DNA from: Flavobacteriales bacterium
Lineage (GTDB): Bacteria > Bacteroidota > Bacteroidia > Flavobacteriales_F > PHOS-HE28
Direction: 5' to 3'
DNA length: 64,000 nucleotides
Assembly: GCA_016721825.1 (NCBI GenBank)
Contig: JADKHI010000001.1
Coordinates: 1,426,001-1,490,000 of the forward strand
The position numbers and the translations under genes are program-made. Shown here one piece after another: positions 31,437-41,800 of the stretch (within the stretch, counting starts at the first letter, position 1; each line of letters opens with the position of its first letter). Under the pieces are notes generated by a model. That model saw only the letters and a list, made by a program, of their open reading frames with translations. It was not told the DNA's origin and did not search any database.

Positions 31437-32692
31437 GCACCACGGCTGACACGGTCGAAAAGAAGGGATACGATGTGGAGGAGATCCGTGCGCAGTTCCC
31501 GATCCTGAAGGAATTGGTACATGGCAAACCCCTCGTGTACTTCGACAACGCCGCTACCAGCCAGAAGCCGCGCCGCGTGATCAAGGCCGAGAGCGCCTTT
31601 TACGCGACGATCAACGCCAACGTGCACCGCGGCGTGCACACGCTGAGCACCAAGGCCACCGAGGCGCAGGAAGCCGCACGCGAGACGATCCGCAAGCACA
31701 TCAATGCCAAGCATGCGCACGAGGTGCTCTTCACCAGTGGCACCACGGCGAGCCTCAACTTGGCGGCGTTCAGCCTAGGGCAGTTGCTGCTGAAACCCGG
31801 CGATGAAGTGCTGATATCCGGCATGGAACACCACGCGAACATCGTCCCCTGGCAGCTGGCCTGCGAGCGCCATGGGGCGAAGCTGAAGGTGATCCCGGTG
31901 ACCGACTCCGGTGAGCTCGCATTAGGAGCATCTGATCATCTGATCGACCAATTATCTGATCGCACCCGCATCCTCGCGATCAGCCACGTGAGCAATACGC
32001 TGGGCACGATCAACCCGATCAAGGAGTTGATCGCCGAGGCAAGGAAGCGCGGCATCATCACCGCGGTGGACGGCGCGCAAGCGATCGCGCACCTGAACGT
32101 GGATGTGCAGGACCTTGGCTGCGACCTCTGCGCCTTCAGCGGGCACAAGGCCTACGGTCCTACGGGCACGGGCGTGCTCTACGGCCGCGAGGAGCTGCTG
32201 GAGCGTATGCCCCCCTGGCAGGGCGGCGGCGAGATGATCGACGTGGTCACCTTCGCGAAGACCACCTACGCCAAGCTGCCTTTCAAGTTCGAGGCGGGCA
32301 CACCGCACATCGCCGGCATCATCGGGCTGGGCGAGGCCTTCCGGTGGATGGAGGACTACGACAAGGCCGCCATGGCCGCGCACGAGCACACTTTGTTGGA
32401 GCATGCCACTACCGAGCTGCTCACCATCGATGGCCTGCGGATCATCGGTACGGCGAAGGAGAAGGTGGGCGTGATCAGCTTCGTCATTGATGGCATCCAT
32501 CATTACGACCTCGGCACCCTGCTCGACCAGCAGGGCATCGCCGTGCGCACGGGCCACCACTGCACGCAGCCGTTGATGGAGCGATTCGGTGTGAGCGGGA
32601 CCACGCGGGCGAGCTTTGCAAGCTTCAATACGGTTGAAGAGATCGATTCCATGTTAGCGGCCACGAAAAAGGCCGCGAAGATGTTGCGATGA
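31433..32692 (+). CDS. sufS: Cysteine desulfurase SufS (group II)
   Basis: 419 residues from ATG 31433; the frame is open to 31241 inside sufD, but family similarity starts at VEEIRAQFPILKELVHG. SufS takes sulfur from cysteine onto an active-site Cys using PLP. Visible: YFDNAATSQKPRRV, HRGVHTLSTKATEA, EHHANIVPWQ, the PLP Lys in CAFSGHKAYGPTG and the catalytic Cys in RTGHHCTQPLMERFG (most relatives have CAQP). It overlaps sufD and sufE by four bases each. Confidence 0.97.
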   Translation: MSTTADTVEKKGYDVEEIRAQFPILKELVHGKPLVYFDNAATSQKPRRVIKAESAFYATINANVHRGVHTLSTKATEAQEAARETIRKHINAKHAHEVLFTSGTTASLNLAAFSLGQLLLKPGDEVLISGMEHHANIVPWQLACERHGAKLKVIPVTDSGELALGASDHLIDQLSDRTRILAISHVSNTLGTINPIKELIAEARKRGIITAVDGAQAIAHLNVDVQDLGCDLCAFSGHKAYGPTGTGVLYGREELLERMPPWQGGGEMIDVVTFAKTTYAKLPFKFEAGTPHIAGIIGLGEAFRWMEDYDKAAMAAHEHTLLEHATTELLTIDGLRIIGTAKEKVGVISFVIDGIHHYDLGTLLDQQGIAVRTGHHCTQPLMERFGVSGTTRASFASFNTVEEIDSMLAATKKAAKMLR

Positions 32693-33120
32693 GCACTCCA
32701 AGCACATTGGTCCAAGCCCAACAAGAAGTAGTGGACGAGTTCGCCCTCTTCTCCGACTGGCAGGACCGCTATGAGCACCTGATCGAGCTGGGCAAGGACC
32801 TGCCCGTCATCGCACCGGAGAAGAAGACCGAAGAGAACATTGTGCGCGGCTGTCAATCCCGCGTGTGGCTCAGCGCTGAGCACAAGAACGGTCTGGTCCA
32901 CTTCACCGCCGACAGCGATGCGATGATCACCAAAGGACTTGTGGCGCTGTTGGTGCGTGTGCTGAACGATCGCAGGCCGCAGGAGATCCTGAACACGCCG
33001 CTCACTTTCATCGATGCCATCGGCCTGCGCGAGCACCTGAGCCCGAACCGCAGCAACGGACTTGTCGCCATGCTGGACCAGATGAAACGCTACGCGCTCG
33101 CTTACTCTTCCATACCATGA
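32689..33120 (+). CDS. sufE: Sulfur acceptor protein SufE
   Basis: 143 residues. SufE accepts persulfide sulfur from SufS and passes it to SufB. The acceptor Cys is in ENIVRGCQSRVWL, and the N-terminal DWQDRYEHLIELGKDLP and C-terminal FIDAIGLREHLSPNRSNGL segments are typical. ATGA overlaps with sufS upstream and sufT downstream show a tightly coupled operon. Confidence 0.96.
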   Translation: MSTPSTLVQAQQEVVDEFALFSDWQDRYEHLIELGKDLPVIAPEKKTEENIVRGCQSRVWLSAEHKNGLVHFTADSDAMITKGLVALLVRVLNDRRPQEILNTPLTFIDAIGLREHLSPNRSNGLVAMLDQMKRYALAYSSIP

Positions 33121-33437
33121 CCGCAGACGAGAAGAAGATCCTGGAGGAGAGCATCATCAATGCGCTCAAGGCGATCTACGATCCGGAGATCCCCGTGGAC
33201 ATCTACGAGCTTGGGCTGATCTACGACGTGGTGATCCACGACGATGCCAGCGTGTACATCAAGATGACCTTGACGAGTCCCGCATGTCCGGTGGCTGGAA
33301 CGCTTCCGGGTGAAGTGGAACAGAAGGTGGCTGGCGTGCAGGGTGTGACGAGCGCCAAGGTGGAGATCACCTTCGAGCCGGCGTGGGATAGAACGATGAT
33401 GAGCGAGGCGGCGCAGTTGGAGTTGGGATTCATGTAG
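33117..33437 (+). CDS. sufT: MIP18/DUF59-family Fe-S assembly factor (SufT-like)
   Basis: 106 residues. DUF59 proteins (SufT in bacteria, MIP18/CIA2 in eukaryotes, PaaD-like) assist cluster maturation of target enzymes. The core YDPEIPVDIYELGLIYDV and the Cys motif MTLTSPACPVAGTLPGEVE are intact, and the protein ends in FEPAWDRTMMSEAAQLELG as in the family. It starts within the sufE stop (ATGA). A REP-like palindrome follows before DUF2480. Confidence 0.9.
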   Translation: MTADEKKILEESIINALKAIYDPEIPVDIYELGLIYDVVIHDDASVYIKMTLTSPACPVAGTLPGEVEQKVAGVQGVTSAKVEITFEPAWDRTMMSEAAQLELGFM

Positions 33438-33510
33438 ATCCAACCGCAGATGACGCAGATGAATGCAGGGTATGCTGGCAGGTTGGCAACAACCTCGCTA
33501 CAGCGCACCT

Positions 33511-33534
33511 GTAGCGTCGACCCACCGGGTCGAC
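33511..33534. repeat. GTAG-headed REP-like palindrome, copy 3 (sufT-DUF2480)
   Basis: GTAG, a C, GTCGACCC/GGGTCGAC around ACC: identical to copy 1 over 24 bases, but the 3' CTAC is replaced by TTGC. It lies in the 144-base space after sufT, where no other feature is seen. Confidence 0.75.
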
Positions 33535-33581
33535 TTGCCAGCACGACCTTTGGGCATTGACCGAAATTGGGAACAGAAGCC

Positions 33582-34094
33582 ATGTCGGATCAACCCATCA
33601 TCAACAAGGTCGCCTCGAGCGGGATCATCACCCTCGACCTGGAGGAGCTGTACCCGACCGGCGAGCGCGTGGTCTTCGACCTGAAGCCATTGCTGTGGCA
33701 GGAGATCGCGCTGAAGGAGGATGACCTGCGCGCCTTCTGCAAGGAGCACGACTGGGCACAGTACCAAGGCAAGTTCGTCAGCGTGCATTGCTCAGCAGAT
33801 GCGATCATCCCCACCTGGGCCTACATGCTAGTGGCCACGCAGCTGCAACCGCACGCCGCCTTCGTAACGCAAGGCGATGCCGACCAACTGGAACGTGCCA
33901 TATTCACCCGCTTCGTGCAGCAACTGGATGTGGAGCCCTACCTCAATGCCCGCGTGGTGGTGAAAGGTTGTAGCAAGGTGCCCGTTCCGCTCAACGCCTA
34001 TGTGGAGCTGAGCGCGAAGCTGCTACCTGTGGTGAAGAGCCTGATGTTCGGCGAGCCTTGCAGTACGGTGCCGTTGTACAAGGCGCCGAAGTGA
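33582..34094 (+). CDS. DUF2480 family protein
   Basis: 170 residues from ATG 33582 (MSDQPIINKVASSGIITLDL). DUF2480 is a Bacteroidota family of unknown biochemical role commonly found at the end of suf operons. The conserved start IINKVASSGIITLDLEE, CSADAIIPTWAYMLVATQL and RVVVKGCSKVPVPLNAYVE are visible; three cysteines remain. Its location suggests a part in Fe-S biogenesis or use, which is inference from position. Confidence 0.85.
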   Translation: MSDQPIINKVASSGIITLDLEELYPTGERVVFDLKPLLWQEIALKEDDLRAFCKEHDWAQYQGKFVSVHCSADAIIPTWAYMLVATQLQPHAAFVTQGDADQLERAIFTRFVQQLDVEPYLNARVVVKGCSKVPVPLNAYVELSAKLLPVVKSLMFGEPCSTVPLYKAPK

Positions 34095-34106
34095 GACCTT
34101 CGCGGC

Positions 34107-34601
34107 ATGTTGATGCTCCACCTCCCCCAGGTCTTCGGGATCAGCTTGGAGGTCTACCTCATCATCGGCGTTCTCTTCGCAGTACACTACTTCGCCATCC
34201 GCTGGCTGCTCCGTAAGCGCGTCGCTGAACCCGGCAAGCGCAAGCTCATAGCCGCTGTGGTGTCGCTGGTGGCCGCACCGGTCGTTTACATCGGCATCGC
34301 GCTGTTGGTGATCCTCTCCATGACCTGGTACCCGAAGCGTGACTTCGACCGCGCTGGTTGGCTTGCAGATACTGAGCACCGTTACGAATACGCCGACGAT
34401 CTCGTGGATGAACAGCGCCTCATCGGCCTCTCCCGTGCGGAGGTGGTGGCGATGCTTGGGGAGCCCACCTTAGATCAGAACGGTCAGCTGACCTACTACC
34501 TTGGCTTCTCGCCCAGGCACTTGATGAGCATCGACCCCGACTGGCTGGCGATCGAATTCACCGATGCCCGCGTGAGCCGCGTCCACGTCTACACCAGCTG
34601 A
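34107..34601 (+). CDS. Two-helix membrane protein with a BamE-like C-terminal motif, unknown function
   Basis: 164 residues. Two transmembrane segments at about residues 10-32 and 48-72 are followed by a soluble domain. The segment RLIGLSRAEVVAMLGEPTLD resembles the helix-turn of SmpA/BamE-type folds (GLTxxEVxxLLGxP), but the remaining similarity is too thin to assign a role. An ACCTTCG element directly precedes the ATG. A second ATG at 34113 is an equally good start. It lies 12 bases after DUF2480. Confidence 0.65.
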   Translation: MLMLHLPQVFGISLEVYLIIGVLFAVHYFAIRWLLRKRVAEPGKRKLIAAVVSLVAAPVVYIGIALLVILSMTWYPKRDFDRAGWLADTEHRYEYADDLVDEQRLIGLSRAEVVAMLGEPTLDQNGQLTYYLGFSPRHLMSIDPDWLAIEFTDARVSRVHVYTS

Positions 34602-34617
34602 ACGAACGCAGTCCGCC

Positions 34618-36738
34618 ATGCAGATCATCCGCGCCTCCGCTCTGCTGCTCACCCTGCTGCCCGCGCTCTGGACACAGGCGCAGAAGGACAGCACGAACGC
34701 ACCTTTCAGCGAGAACGGCTGGCACCTGAGCCCCCACGGTACCATCCGCGTGCTGGTGCTCTTCGCCGAGATCGAGTACGACAAGAACCCCGGCAAGGAC
34801 CCACAGCCGAACGGCGCCGACCACTGGAAGAAAGGGCAATTGCCCGTATGGAAGGACGAAGTGTTCGATGCCTTCCCTTCGCCGACGCCTATGGCCACGG
34901 TGACGCGCTACTACCACGACATCAGCCTGGGCCAGTACACCGTGCTCGGCGACCATGTGGACAAGCTGCTGGTGTTGAAAGAGAGCGAGCATGCCAGCCT
35001 GCAACAGTCCGGATCCTTGAGCGGCGCCGCGGTGAAGGAGGCCAACAAGCTGGGCACCCTGCACACGGCGCACAACCTGTCCATTGCCGACTTCGACCTG
35101 TGGCGTGATGGTGGCAAGGCGGGCCTTCCGAAGGTGAACACGCCGGACGATCCGCATAGCTACGACCACGTGATGGTGATCCTGCGCAACAGCACCCTCA
35201 CGCACGGCCAGGGCAGCACCGATGCGGGCAGCAGCGGCAAGTTGTTCGGCTATGAGAGCGATACGCAAAGCCGTTTCGGCGGCATGAACGCGCTGCCCTT
35301 CGAGATCCTGAAGCATGAGTTCAACCACCTGCTCCTTGGCGGCAACAATTTCCACAGCGGCGGCGGGAACGCGGCGCAGTTCCAGAGCTACTTCATTCCC
35401 CTGCAAGGCGGATGGAGCATGATGGGCGCGGCCAGCAGCAGCCTGCTCACCTGCAGCGGCTGGGACAGAGACCGACTCGGCTGGCGACCCGAGGGCTCCA
35501 CGTATCGGCTGGTGGCGCACGACCTCAATGGTGCACTGGTGAACAGCGACCTCGATCCCCTGAGCGGCGATACCGGGCTCTTCGTGCTGCGCGACTTCGT
35601 GACGACGGGCGATGTGTTGCGCGTCAAGCTGCCCTACCTGCCGGAGGATGAGTTCCCACAATGGATCTGGCTGGAGAACCACCAAGGCTTCGTCCGCAAC
35701 GGCAGCCCCACCGATCGCTTCCACTACGAACTGGAAATGGCCTGCGTGCAAGGGCTCGTTCCCGGTCTGCATGCCCTGTTGCAAGTCGACCGCGAACAGA
35801 AGCGCGGCGATCGCGTGTTCAGTGGCGATGCCGATTACCTACGCCCCTTGCCGGCCAGTGGCGCGCACGATGCCTACCTGCGCGGCGACACGGTGAACTT
35901 CAAGTGCCTTTGGCCCGGGCCCACCCAGCCCTACATCGTGAAGGACAAGTATGCGAACCCGCTGACCGGCCACCACGACCTGGAGCTGCCCCTGTTCGAC
36001 CTGAACGGCGACGGCGCGCTGAGCAGAAAAGAGAACGTGGTGCCACGCATCGAAGAACGCAACGGCACCGAGGTGGATGCCGGGCTCTTCTTCGGTCATT
36101 CGCGACAGGTGTTCACACCCGCAGGCAACCGCAAACTTGGCATGGGAACCAACCCGACCACCGCCAACGCGCTGACCTTGGTGAGCGCACCAGGTCGCGA
36201 TACCTACGGCGGCAAGAAGCCGAACAACCGCGTGACCTACCTCAACGGCATCAGCCTGGAGCTGGTGGAACAACGCGCTGATGGCGGCATACTGGTGCGC
36301 GTGCGTAACAACGACACGGCCATCGAGAATGATGTTCGCTGGTGCGCGGATAGCATCGTGCTGAACCCGATCGCTGGCGCGAAGGGCGCATCCCTCCTGC
36401 TCACCGCAGGCCACCGCATCACCTTGGACCGTTCGCTCACGCCTACGCGCATCGACAAGCCGGAGACCCTCCGCAACACCACTTATTTCAGCGAGCCCAC
36501 GAAGTTCACCATGCTTCCTTCAGCGTGGATGAAGCTAGAAGCAAAGGCGGAGCTGGCACTTGTGAACGGCTCGGAACTTCACCTGATGCCCGGCAGCACC
36601 TTGGAACTAGCGCCCACCGCCAAGCTCAGCGTGGATGCCACGTCCCGCATCATCCTGCACGGAGAGGACGCCCTGGTGAACGCCACCGAGAAGCAGTTGA
36701 AGAAACTGAAGAAGAAGAAGCGGCTGGTCCAGCTGTGA
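34618..36738 (+). CDS. Secreted M6-like metalloprotease domain protein
   Basis: 706 residues. Signal peptide (MQIIRASALLLTLLPALWTQA). The N-terminal half resembles immune-inhibitor-A/M6 peptidases: TIRVLVLFAEIEYD, TVTRYYHDISLGQYTVLGDH and the zinc motif HEFNHLLLGGNNFH, where HEFNH is HExxH. A later segment GGWSMMGAASSSLLTCSGWDR fits the Met-turn region of M6 enzymes. No T9SS C-terminal domain is visible; the protein ends in a Lys-rich tail (KQLKKLKKKKRLVQL). It is convergent with the purF-type gene. Confidence 0.75.
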   Translation: MQIIRASALLLTLLPALWTQAQKDSTNAPFSENGWHLSPHGTIRVLVLFAEIEYDKNPGKDPQPNGADHWKKGQLPVWKDEVFDAFPSPTPMATVTRYYHDISLGQYTVLGDHVDKLLVLKESEHASLQQSGSLSGAAVKEANKLGTLHTAHNLSIADFDLWRDGGKAGLPKVNTPDDPHSYDHVMVILRNSTLTHGQGSTDAGSSGKLFGYESDTQSRFGGMNALPFEILKHEFNHLLLGGNNFHSGGGNAAQFQSYFIPLQGGWSMMGAASSSLLTCSGWDRDRLGWRPEGSTYRLVAHDLNGALVNSDLDPLSGDTGLFVLRDFVTTGDVLRVKLPYLPEDEFPQWIWLENHQGFVRNGSPTDRFHYELEMACVQGLVPGLHALLQVDREQKRGDRVFSGDADYLRPLPASGAHDAYLRGDTVNFKCLWPGPTQPYIVKDKYANPLTGHHDLELPLFDLNGDGALSRKENVVPRIEERNGTEVDAGLFFGHSRQVFTPAGNRKLGMGTNPTTANALTLVSAPGRDTYGGKKPNNRVTYLNGISLELVEQRADGGILVRVRNNDTAIENDVRWCADSIVLNPIAGAKGASLLLTAGHRITLDRSLTPTRIDKPETLRNTTYFSEPTKFTMLPSAWMKLEAKAELALVNGSELHLMPGSTLELAPTAKLSVDATSRIILHGEDALVNATEKQLKKLKKKKRLVQL

Positions 36739-36772
36739 TCCATCATGCGCACAAGCACCAAGGTGCAAATGC

Positions 36773-38674
36773 TCAGTAGGCCCGCACGTTCTTGCCCTGA
36801 CGCCAGTTGAGGAAGGAGCGGTTCACCACCCGGTTGCCGCCCGGGGTCGGGTAGTCACCGGTGAAGTACCAATCGCCCGTGTGGCCTGGGCATGCGGCGT
36901 GAAGACCTTCAATGCTCTGGTACACGATGCGCACCTCGGCATGCAGTTCGGGCGGCGTGAGCAGCTCGGCGATCTTGTCGCTGATCTGTAGCGCCGTGAA
37001 CGGACGGTAGATGTCCTTTACCACGTTCACCTGCTCGTGCATGGGTCGGTCCACCATGGCCACGCAGCGCTCGTGCACGTCGTCGATGATGTTCTCCTGG
37101 TGCGTTTCCTTCAGCAGTGCAATGGCGGCTTGGAAGGCGACGAGATCGCCCATCTTGGCCATGTCGATGCCGTAGCAATCGGGGTAGCGGATCTGTGGCG
37201 CGCTGCTCACCACCACGATGCGCTTGGGCTCCAAGCGGTCCAACATCTTCAGGATGCTCTGCTTCAAGGTGGTGCCACGCACAATGCTGTCGTCGATCAC
37301 CACCAGGTTGTCCACGCCGGGGCGGACGGTGCCGTAGGTGATGTCGTACACGTGCGCTACCAGGTCATCACGCGCGTCATCGCTGGTGATGAAGGTGCGG
37401 AGCTTGGCGTCCTTGATGGCCACCTTCTCCAGGCGGGGACGCATGCTGAGGATCTCGCGCAGGCGACCGGCGGGGGGCTTGGGTCCCATCTCCATGATCA
37501 GCTGCTCCTTCCGCTTGTTCAGCAGGTCCTCCATCTCCTTCAACATGCCGTAGCACGCCACCTCTGCGGTGTTGGGGATGAAGCTGAACACCGTGTTCTG
37601 GATGTCGTGGTCCACGGCTTCCATGATCGCGGGGCACACCGAGCGGCCCAAAGCGATGCGCTCGCGGTACACGTCGCGGTCGCTGCCGCGGCTGAAGTAG
37701 ATGCGCTCGAAACTGCAGGAACGTTTCTCCAGCGGCTCGCGCACTTGTTCCTCGCTGAAGCTGCCGTTCTTCCGCACGATCAGTGCATGACCGGGGCGTA
37801 GCTCGTTGATCTGGTCGGTCTTCACGTGGAAGGCCGTCTGGATCGCGGGGCGCTCACTGGCCACCACCACCACTTCATCATCCGCGTACCAGAAAGCAGG
37901 GCGGATGCCGGAGGGGTCGCGCAGCACGAAAGCGTCACCGTGACCGATCATGCCGGCCAGCGCATAGCCACCATCAAAGTCGGTGGCGCTCTGGGCCAGG
38001 ATGGAGCGGATGTCCATCTTCTCCCCGATGATCGGCGTGATCTGCTGCTCCGTGTAGCCGAGCTGACGGTGGATCTGCGCCAGGCGGTCGTTCTCCACGT
38101 CCAGGAAGTGCCCGATCTTCTCGAGCACCGTCATGGTGTCGCTGCGCTCCTTGGGGTGCTGGCCGATGGACACGAGCAGATCGAACAGCTCGTCCACGTT
38201 GGTCATGTTGAAGTTGCCGGCCACCACCAGGTTGCGCGTCATCCAGTTGTTAAGGCGGCGGCGCGGGTGGCAGTTCTCCAAGTTGTCGCCTCCGAAGGTG
38301 GCGTAGCGCAAGTGGCCCAGTAGCACTTCGCCCAGGAAGGGCATACGCGCCTTCAGCAGCTCCGCATCGGTGGCGGCACCGGGCTCGGCCTTCACAGCCT
38401 CCTCGTAGCCCTTGTTGATCTTGGCGAAGATCTTCTGGATGGCCTGCTTGTCCGTGCTGCGCTCGCGATCGATGTAGTTGAGCCCGGGGACCGGATCCAG
38501 CTTGATGGTGCCCACGCCGGCGCCGTCCTGGCCCCGGTTGTGCTGCTTCTCCATCAGCAGGTACAGCTTGTTGAGGCCGTACAGGGGGGTGCCGTATTTC
38601 GCGTGGAAGTGGCTCAGCGGCTTCCGGAGCCGGATGAACGCGAGTCCGCATTCATGCTTGATGGCGTCGCTCAT
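36773..38674 (-). CDS. purF: Amidophosphoribosyltransferase-type glutamine amidotransferase (long Bacteroidota form)
   Basis: 633 residues from ATG 38674 (MSDAIKHECGLAFIRL). PurF converts PRPP and glutamine to 5-phosphoribosylamine, the first step of purine synthesis. The class II glutaminase needs an N-terminal Cys; here Cys9 follows a short propeptide, and a QHNRGQDGAG glutaminase loop is present. The PRPP-binding motif VVIDDSIVRGTTLKQSIL and a Cys/His-containing C-terminus are seen. It is about 130 residues longer than E. coli PurF, as in other Bacteroidota. The open frame upstream to 38806 overlaps the promoter and is not coding. Confidence 0.9.
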   Translation of the reverse strand: MSDAIKHECGLAFIRLRKPLSHFHAKYGTPLYGLNKLYLLMEKQHNRGQDGAGVGTIKLDPVPGLNYIDRERSTDKQAIQKIFAKINKGYEEAVKAEPGAATDAELLKARMPFLGEVLLGHLRYATFGGDNLENCHPRRRLNNWMTRNLVVAGNFNMTNVDELFDLLVSIGQHPKERSDTMTVLEKIGHFLDVENDRLAQIHRQLGYTEQQITPIIGEKMDIRSILAQSATDFDGGYALAGMIGHGDAFVLRDPSGIRPAFWYADDEVVVVASERPAIQTAFHVKTDQINELRPGHALIVRKNGSFSEEQVREPLEKRSCSFERIYFSRGSDRDVYRERIALGRSVCPAIMEAVDHDIQNTVFSFIPNTAEVACYGMLKEMEDLLNKRKEQLIMEMGPKPPAGRLREILSMRPRLEKVAIKDAKLRTFITSDDARDDLVAHVYDITYGTVRPGVDNLVVIDDSIVRGTTLKQSILKMLDRLEPKRIVVVSSAPQIRYPDCYGIDMAKMGDLVAFQAAIALLKETHQENIIDDVHERCVAMVDRPMHEQVNVVKDIYRPFTALQISDKIAELLTPPELHAEVRIVYQSIEGLHAACPGHTGDWYFTGDYPTPGGNRVVNRSFLNWRQGKNVRAY

Positions 38675-38681
38675 GCGTCGG

Positions 38682-38710
38682 CGAAGGTAGGGCTTCCAAC
38701 GGGGGGCCAA
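38682..38710 (-). promoter_or_regulatory. Promoter of the purF-type gene (TTG-N18-TACCTTCG)
   Basis: On the minus strand, TTG (38710-38708) is followed 18 bases later by TACCTTCG (38689-38682), seven bases before the ATG. The -7 element differs from TAnnTTTG only by C for T at position 7. It is the second-best full promoter match in the window. Confidence 0.6.
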
Positions 38711-38809
38711 CGGTTCGTCCGTCCCCCTTCCCTCCCCATCGCCAAGCAACCTTTCCGCCCCTCGTGTGGTCTTAACTTGCGGTACTTTCCGCTGTTGGCG
38801 CGGCACACC

Positions 38810-41800
38810 ATGCGTTCACTGGCCTCCATAGTCTGCTTGCTGGGGTCGACCTGGGCTTTCGCCTCGGGTCCGCTGGTGCCGTTCACCCAGAACAAGGGCC
38901 AATGGCCTGCCCAGGTGCTCTACCGCGCCAACATCCCGGGAGGCGTGCTCTTCGTGGAGCGCAACGCCCTCACCTACGTGCTGAAAGCGGGGGGCGACCT
39001 GCACCACCATGGCCTGCCCGGCGAACATCTTGCCGACCCGCTCCGCATGCATGCCTACCGCGTCACCTTCGAGGGTGCGACCGGGGGTACGGGGGAAGGA
39101 CGTTTCGCGCAGCCCCACTACGAGAACCACTTCATCGGTAACGACCCCGCCAAGTGGGGCAGCCAGTGCGCCGTGTATGGCGAGGTGTGGGTGAAGGACC
39201 TCTACCCCGGCGTGGACCTGCGGCTCGATGGGCGGAACGGGCTGAAGTACGACCTGATCGTATCCCCTGGCGCCGACCCGGACGTGATCCGCATGCGGTA
39301 TGAAGGGCAGGATGGACTGGCGCTGAAGGATGGCGCACTGAAGGTGACCACCTCCACCGGTGTCATTGTGGAGGAAGCGCCGGTCAGCTTCGTGGAACGG
39401 AGTGGGATCACCAAGGAGGTCTCTTCGGCCTATGTGCTGAACGGGAACACGGTCGGGTTCCATTTCTGCGGAAGACCCGCGGTAAGGTCCGGGGCATTCT
39501 GCCTACAGTCCGGCGACCGTATTACGATCGACCCCACGCTCACCTTCGGCAGCTACACCGGCAGCACCGCGGACAACTTCGGCTTCACCGCGACCTACGA
39601 TGATGACGGTCACCTGTACGGCGGCGGCATCGTGTTCGGCATCGGGTATCCCGTCACGCTCGGTGTGCTTGATGCAAGCTTCAATGGCGGCACCATCGAC
39701 ATCGGGATCAGCAAGTGGCAGCCCGACGGATCGAGCTTGGTCTGGAGCACCTACCTCGGTGGAAGCTTGGGCAACGAGAGCCCGCACAGCTTGGTGGTGA
39801 ACACCAACGACGAGCTTTACGTGCTGGGCTCCTCCGGCTCCAGCGATTTCCCCACCACGGCCGGCTGCTTCGACAACAGCTTCAACGGCGGCCCGGCGCT
39901 GGCCTTCGGCATCGGCTACGGGTACGGGCACAACAACGGGGTGGACATCGTGGTGGCGCACCTGAACGCAGCGGCAACGGCGCTGATCGGCAGCACTTAC
40001 GTGGGCGGATCCGGCACCGACGGCATCAACAATGCCCTCACGCTCGCCCACAACTACGGCGATAGCTTCCGCGGCGAGATCGCGCTGGACCCCTTGGAAC
40101 GGCCGGTCGTGGCCACCAGCACCGAAAGCAGCGATTGCCCCACCACACCCGGCGCGCCACAAGCCGGCTTCGGCGGCGTTCAGGATGCCTACATCTTCCG
40201 CCTCGACCCAGGGCTCACGACACAGCTCTGGGCCACCTACCACGGTGGCTCCAACGCGGACAGCGGCTACGGCGTGCAGTTCGACAGTGCTGGGGAAGTG
40301 TATGTGGCGGGCGGCACCACCTCCAGTGACCTGCCCATGGCCGGCACACCCTTCGACAACACGGCCAATGGCGATGTGGACGGCTACGCGGTCCGCTTCA
40401 ACGCCAACGGCACCACGCGACTTTCTGCCACCTACCTCGGCACCAACCAGTACGACCAGACCTACTTCATCCAGCTGAACCTCGCCGATGAGGTCTTCGT
40501 GGTGGGGCAGACCCATGGGACCTACCCCGTGACGCCCGGCAAGTACGCCAACCCCGGCAGCTCGCAGTTCATCCACAAGCTCAGCCACGACCTTTCCGCT
40601 TCGCTCTGGAGCACGCGCATCGGCTCCGGCACGGGCACTGAGGACATCTCCCCAAGCGCCTTCCTGGTGAGCGACTGTGGACAGATCTACTTCTGTGGTT
40701 GGGGCGGCACCACCAACACCATTGCACAGGCCGTCAACAGCACCACCAGTGGCCTGCCTACCACGCCCGGAGCCTTCCAGACCGTCACCAATGGCAGCGA
40801 CTTCTACCTGATGGTGCTGGAGCCGGAAGCTGTAGCCATCAACTACGCCACTTTCTTCGGCGGCTCCACCACAAGCGAACATGTGGACGGCGGTACCAGC
40901 CGCTTTGACAAGAACGGCAACGTATACGCGGCGGTGTGCGCTGGCTGCGGCAGCAACGACGATTTCCCCACCACGCCAGGCGCCTGGAGCCAGACCAACA
41001 ACAGCTTCAACTGCAACCTCGGCGTGTTCAAGTTCGCCCTCACGCAGCCCAATGCGCTCATCGACATCAACGGGCCCAGTTACCTCTGCCTGCCCAATGC
41101 CACCGCGGTCTTCGACAACCTGAGCCAGGGTGGCACCGACTTCTTCTGGGCGTTCGGCGATGGTGTGGGAAGCTCCACCAACTTCGAGCCTTCCTACACC
41201 TACGCCGATACGGGCAGCTATACCGTGATGATGGTGCTGACCGACAGCAACGATTGTGTCACGAACGACACCGCCTACCTCGTGCTGACCGTGCTTGATC
41301 CGCAGGATGCGCTCATCGACCCGATCGATACGCTCTGCCCTGGTGCAAGCGTACAACTGCAAGCGCACGGCGGCCATGCCTATTCGTGGTTCCCGACGAC
41401 GGGCCTGAGCAACGCGAACATCGCGAACCCGGTGGCCACACCGGCAGCACCCACTACGTACAGTGTGGTCGTGACCGACAGCTGCGGAACCGACACGGCG
41501 AGCATCGACATCTTCTTCGGCACGCCCTTCGGGGAAGCGGGACCGGACACGGTGGTCTGCCTGGGTGATCAAGTACCGATCACAGCGCTCGGCGGCGGAA
41601 CCTATACGTGGTCACAAGGTGGAACGCTCAGCGACCCCAACTTGCAAAGCCCGCTCGCTTCACCCGCAGTGACCACTCAGTATGTGGTTACCATCACAAC
41701 GCCGGCAGGCTGTGTAGTGACGGATTCTCTGGTGGTCACGGTGGAAGTAACACCGCCAGTACCCGTGAGCAACGACACCAGCGTGTGCGAAGCGGGCAGC

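Noticed and set aside
38675..38806. Upstream extension of the purF-type gene
   Set aside because: It would cross the TTG-N18-TACCTTCG promoter; the glutaminase Cys is expected within about 10 residues of the start, as from ATG 38674.
39503..41572. A 689-codon minus-strand frame inside the giant CHU_C gene
   Set aside because: Antisense to repeats with SBBP and PKD motifs; the reverse translation shows no recognisable domain.
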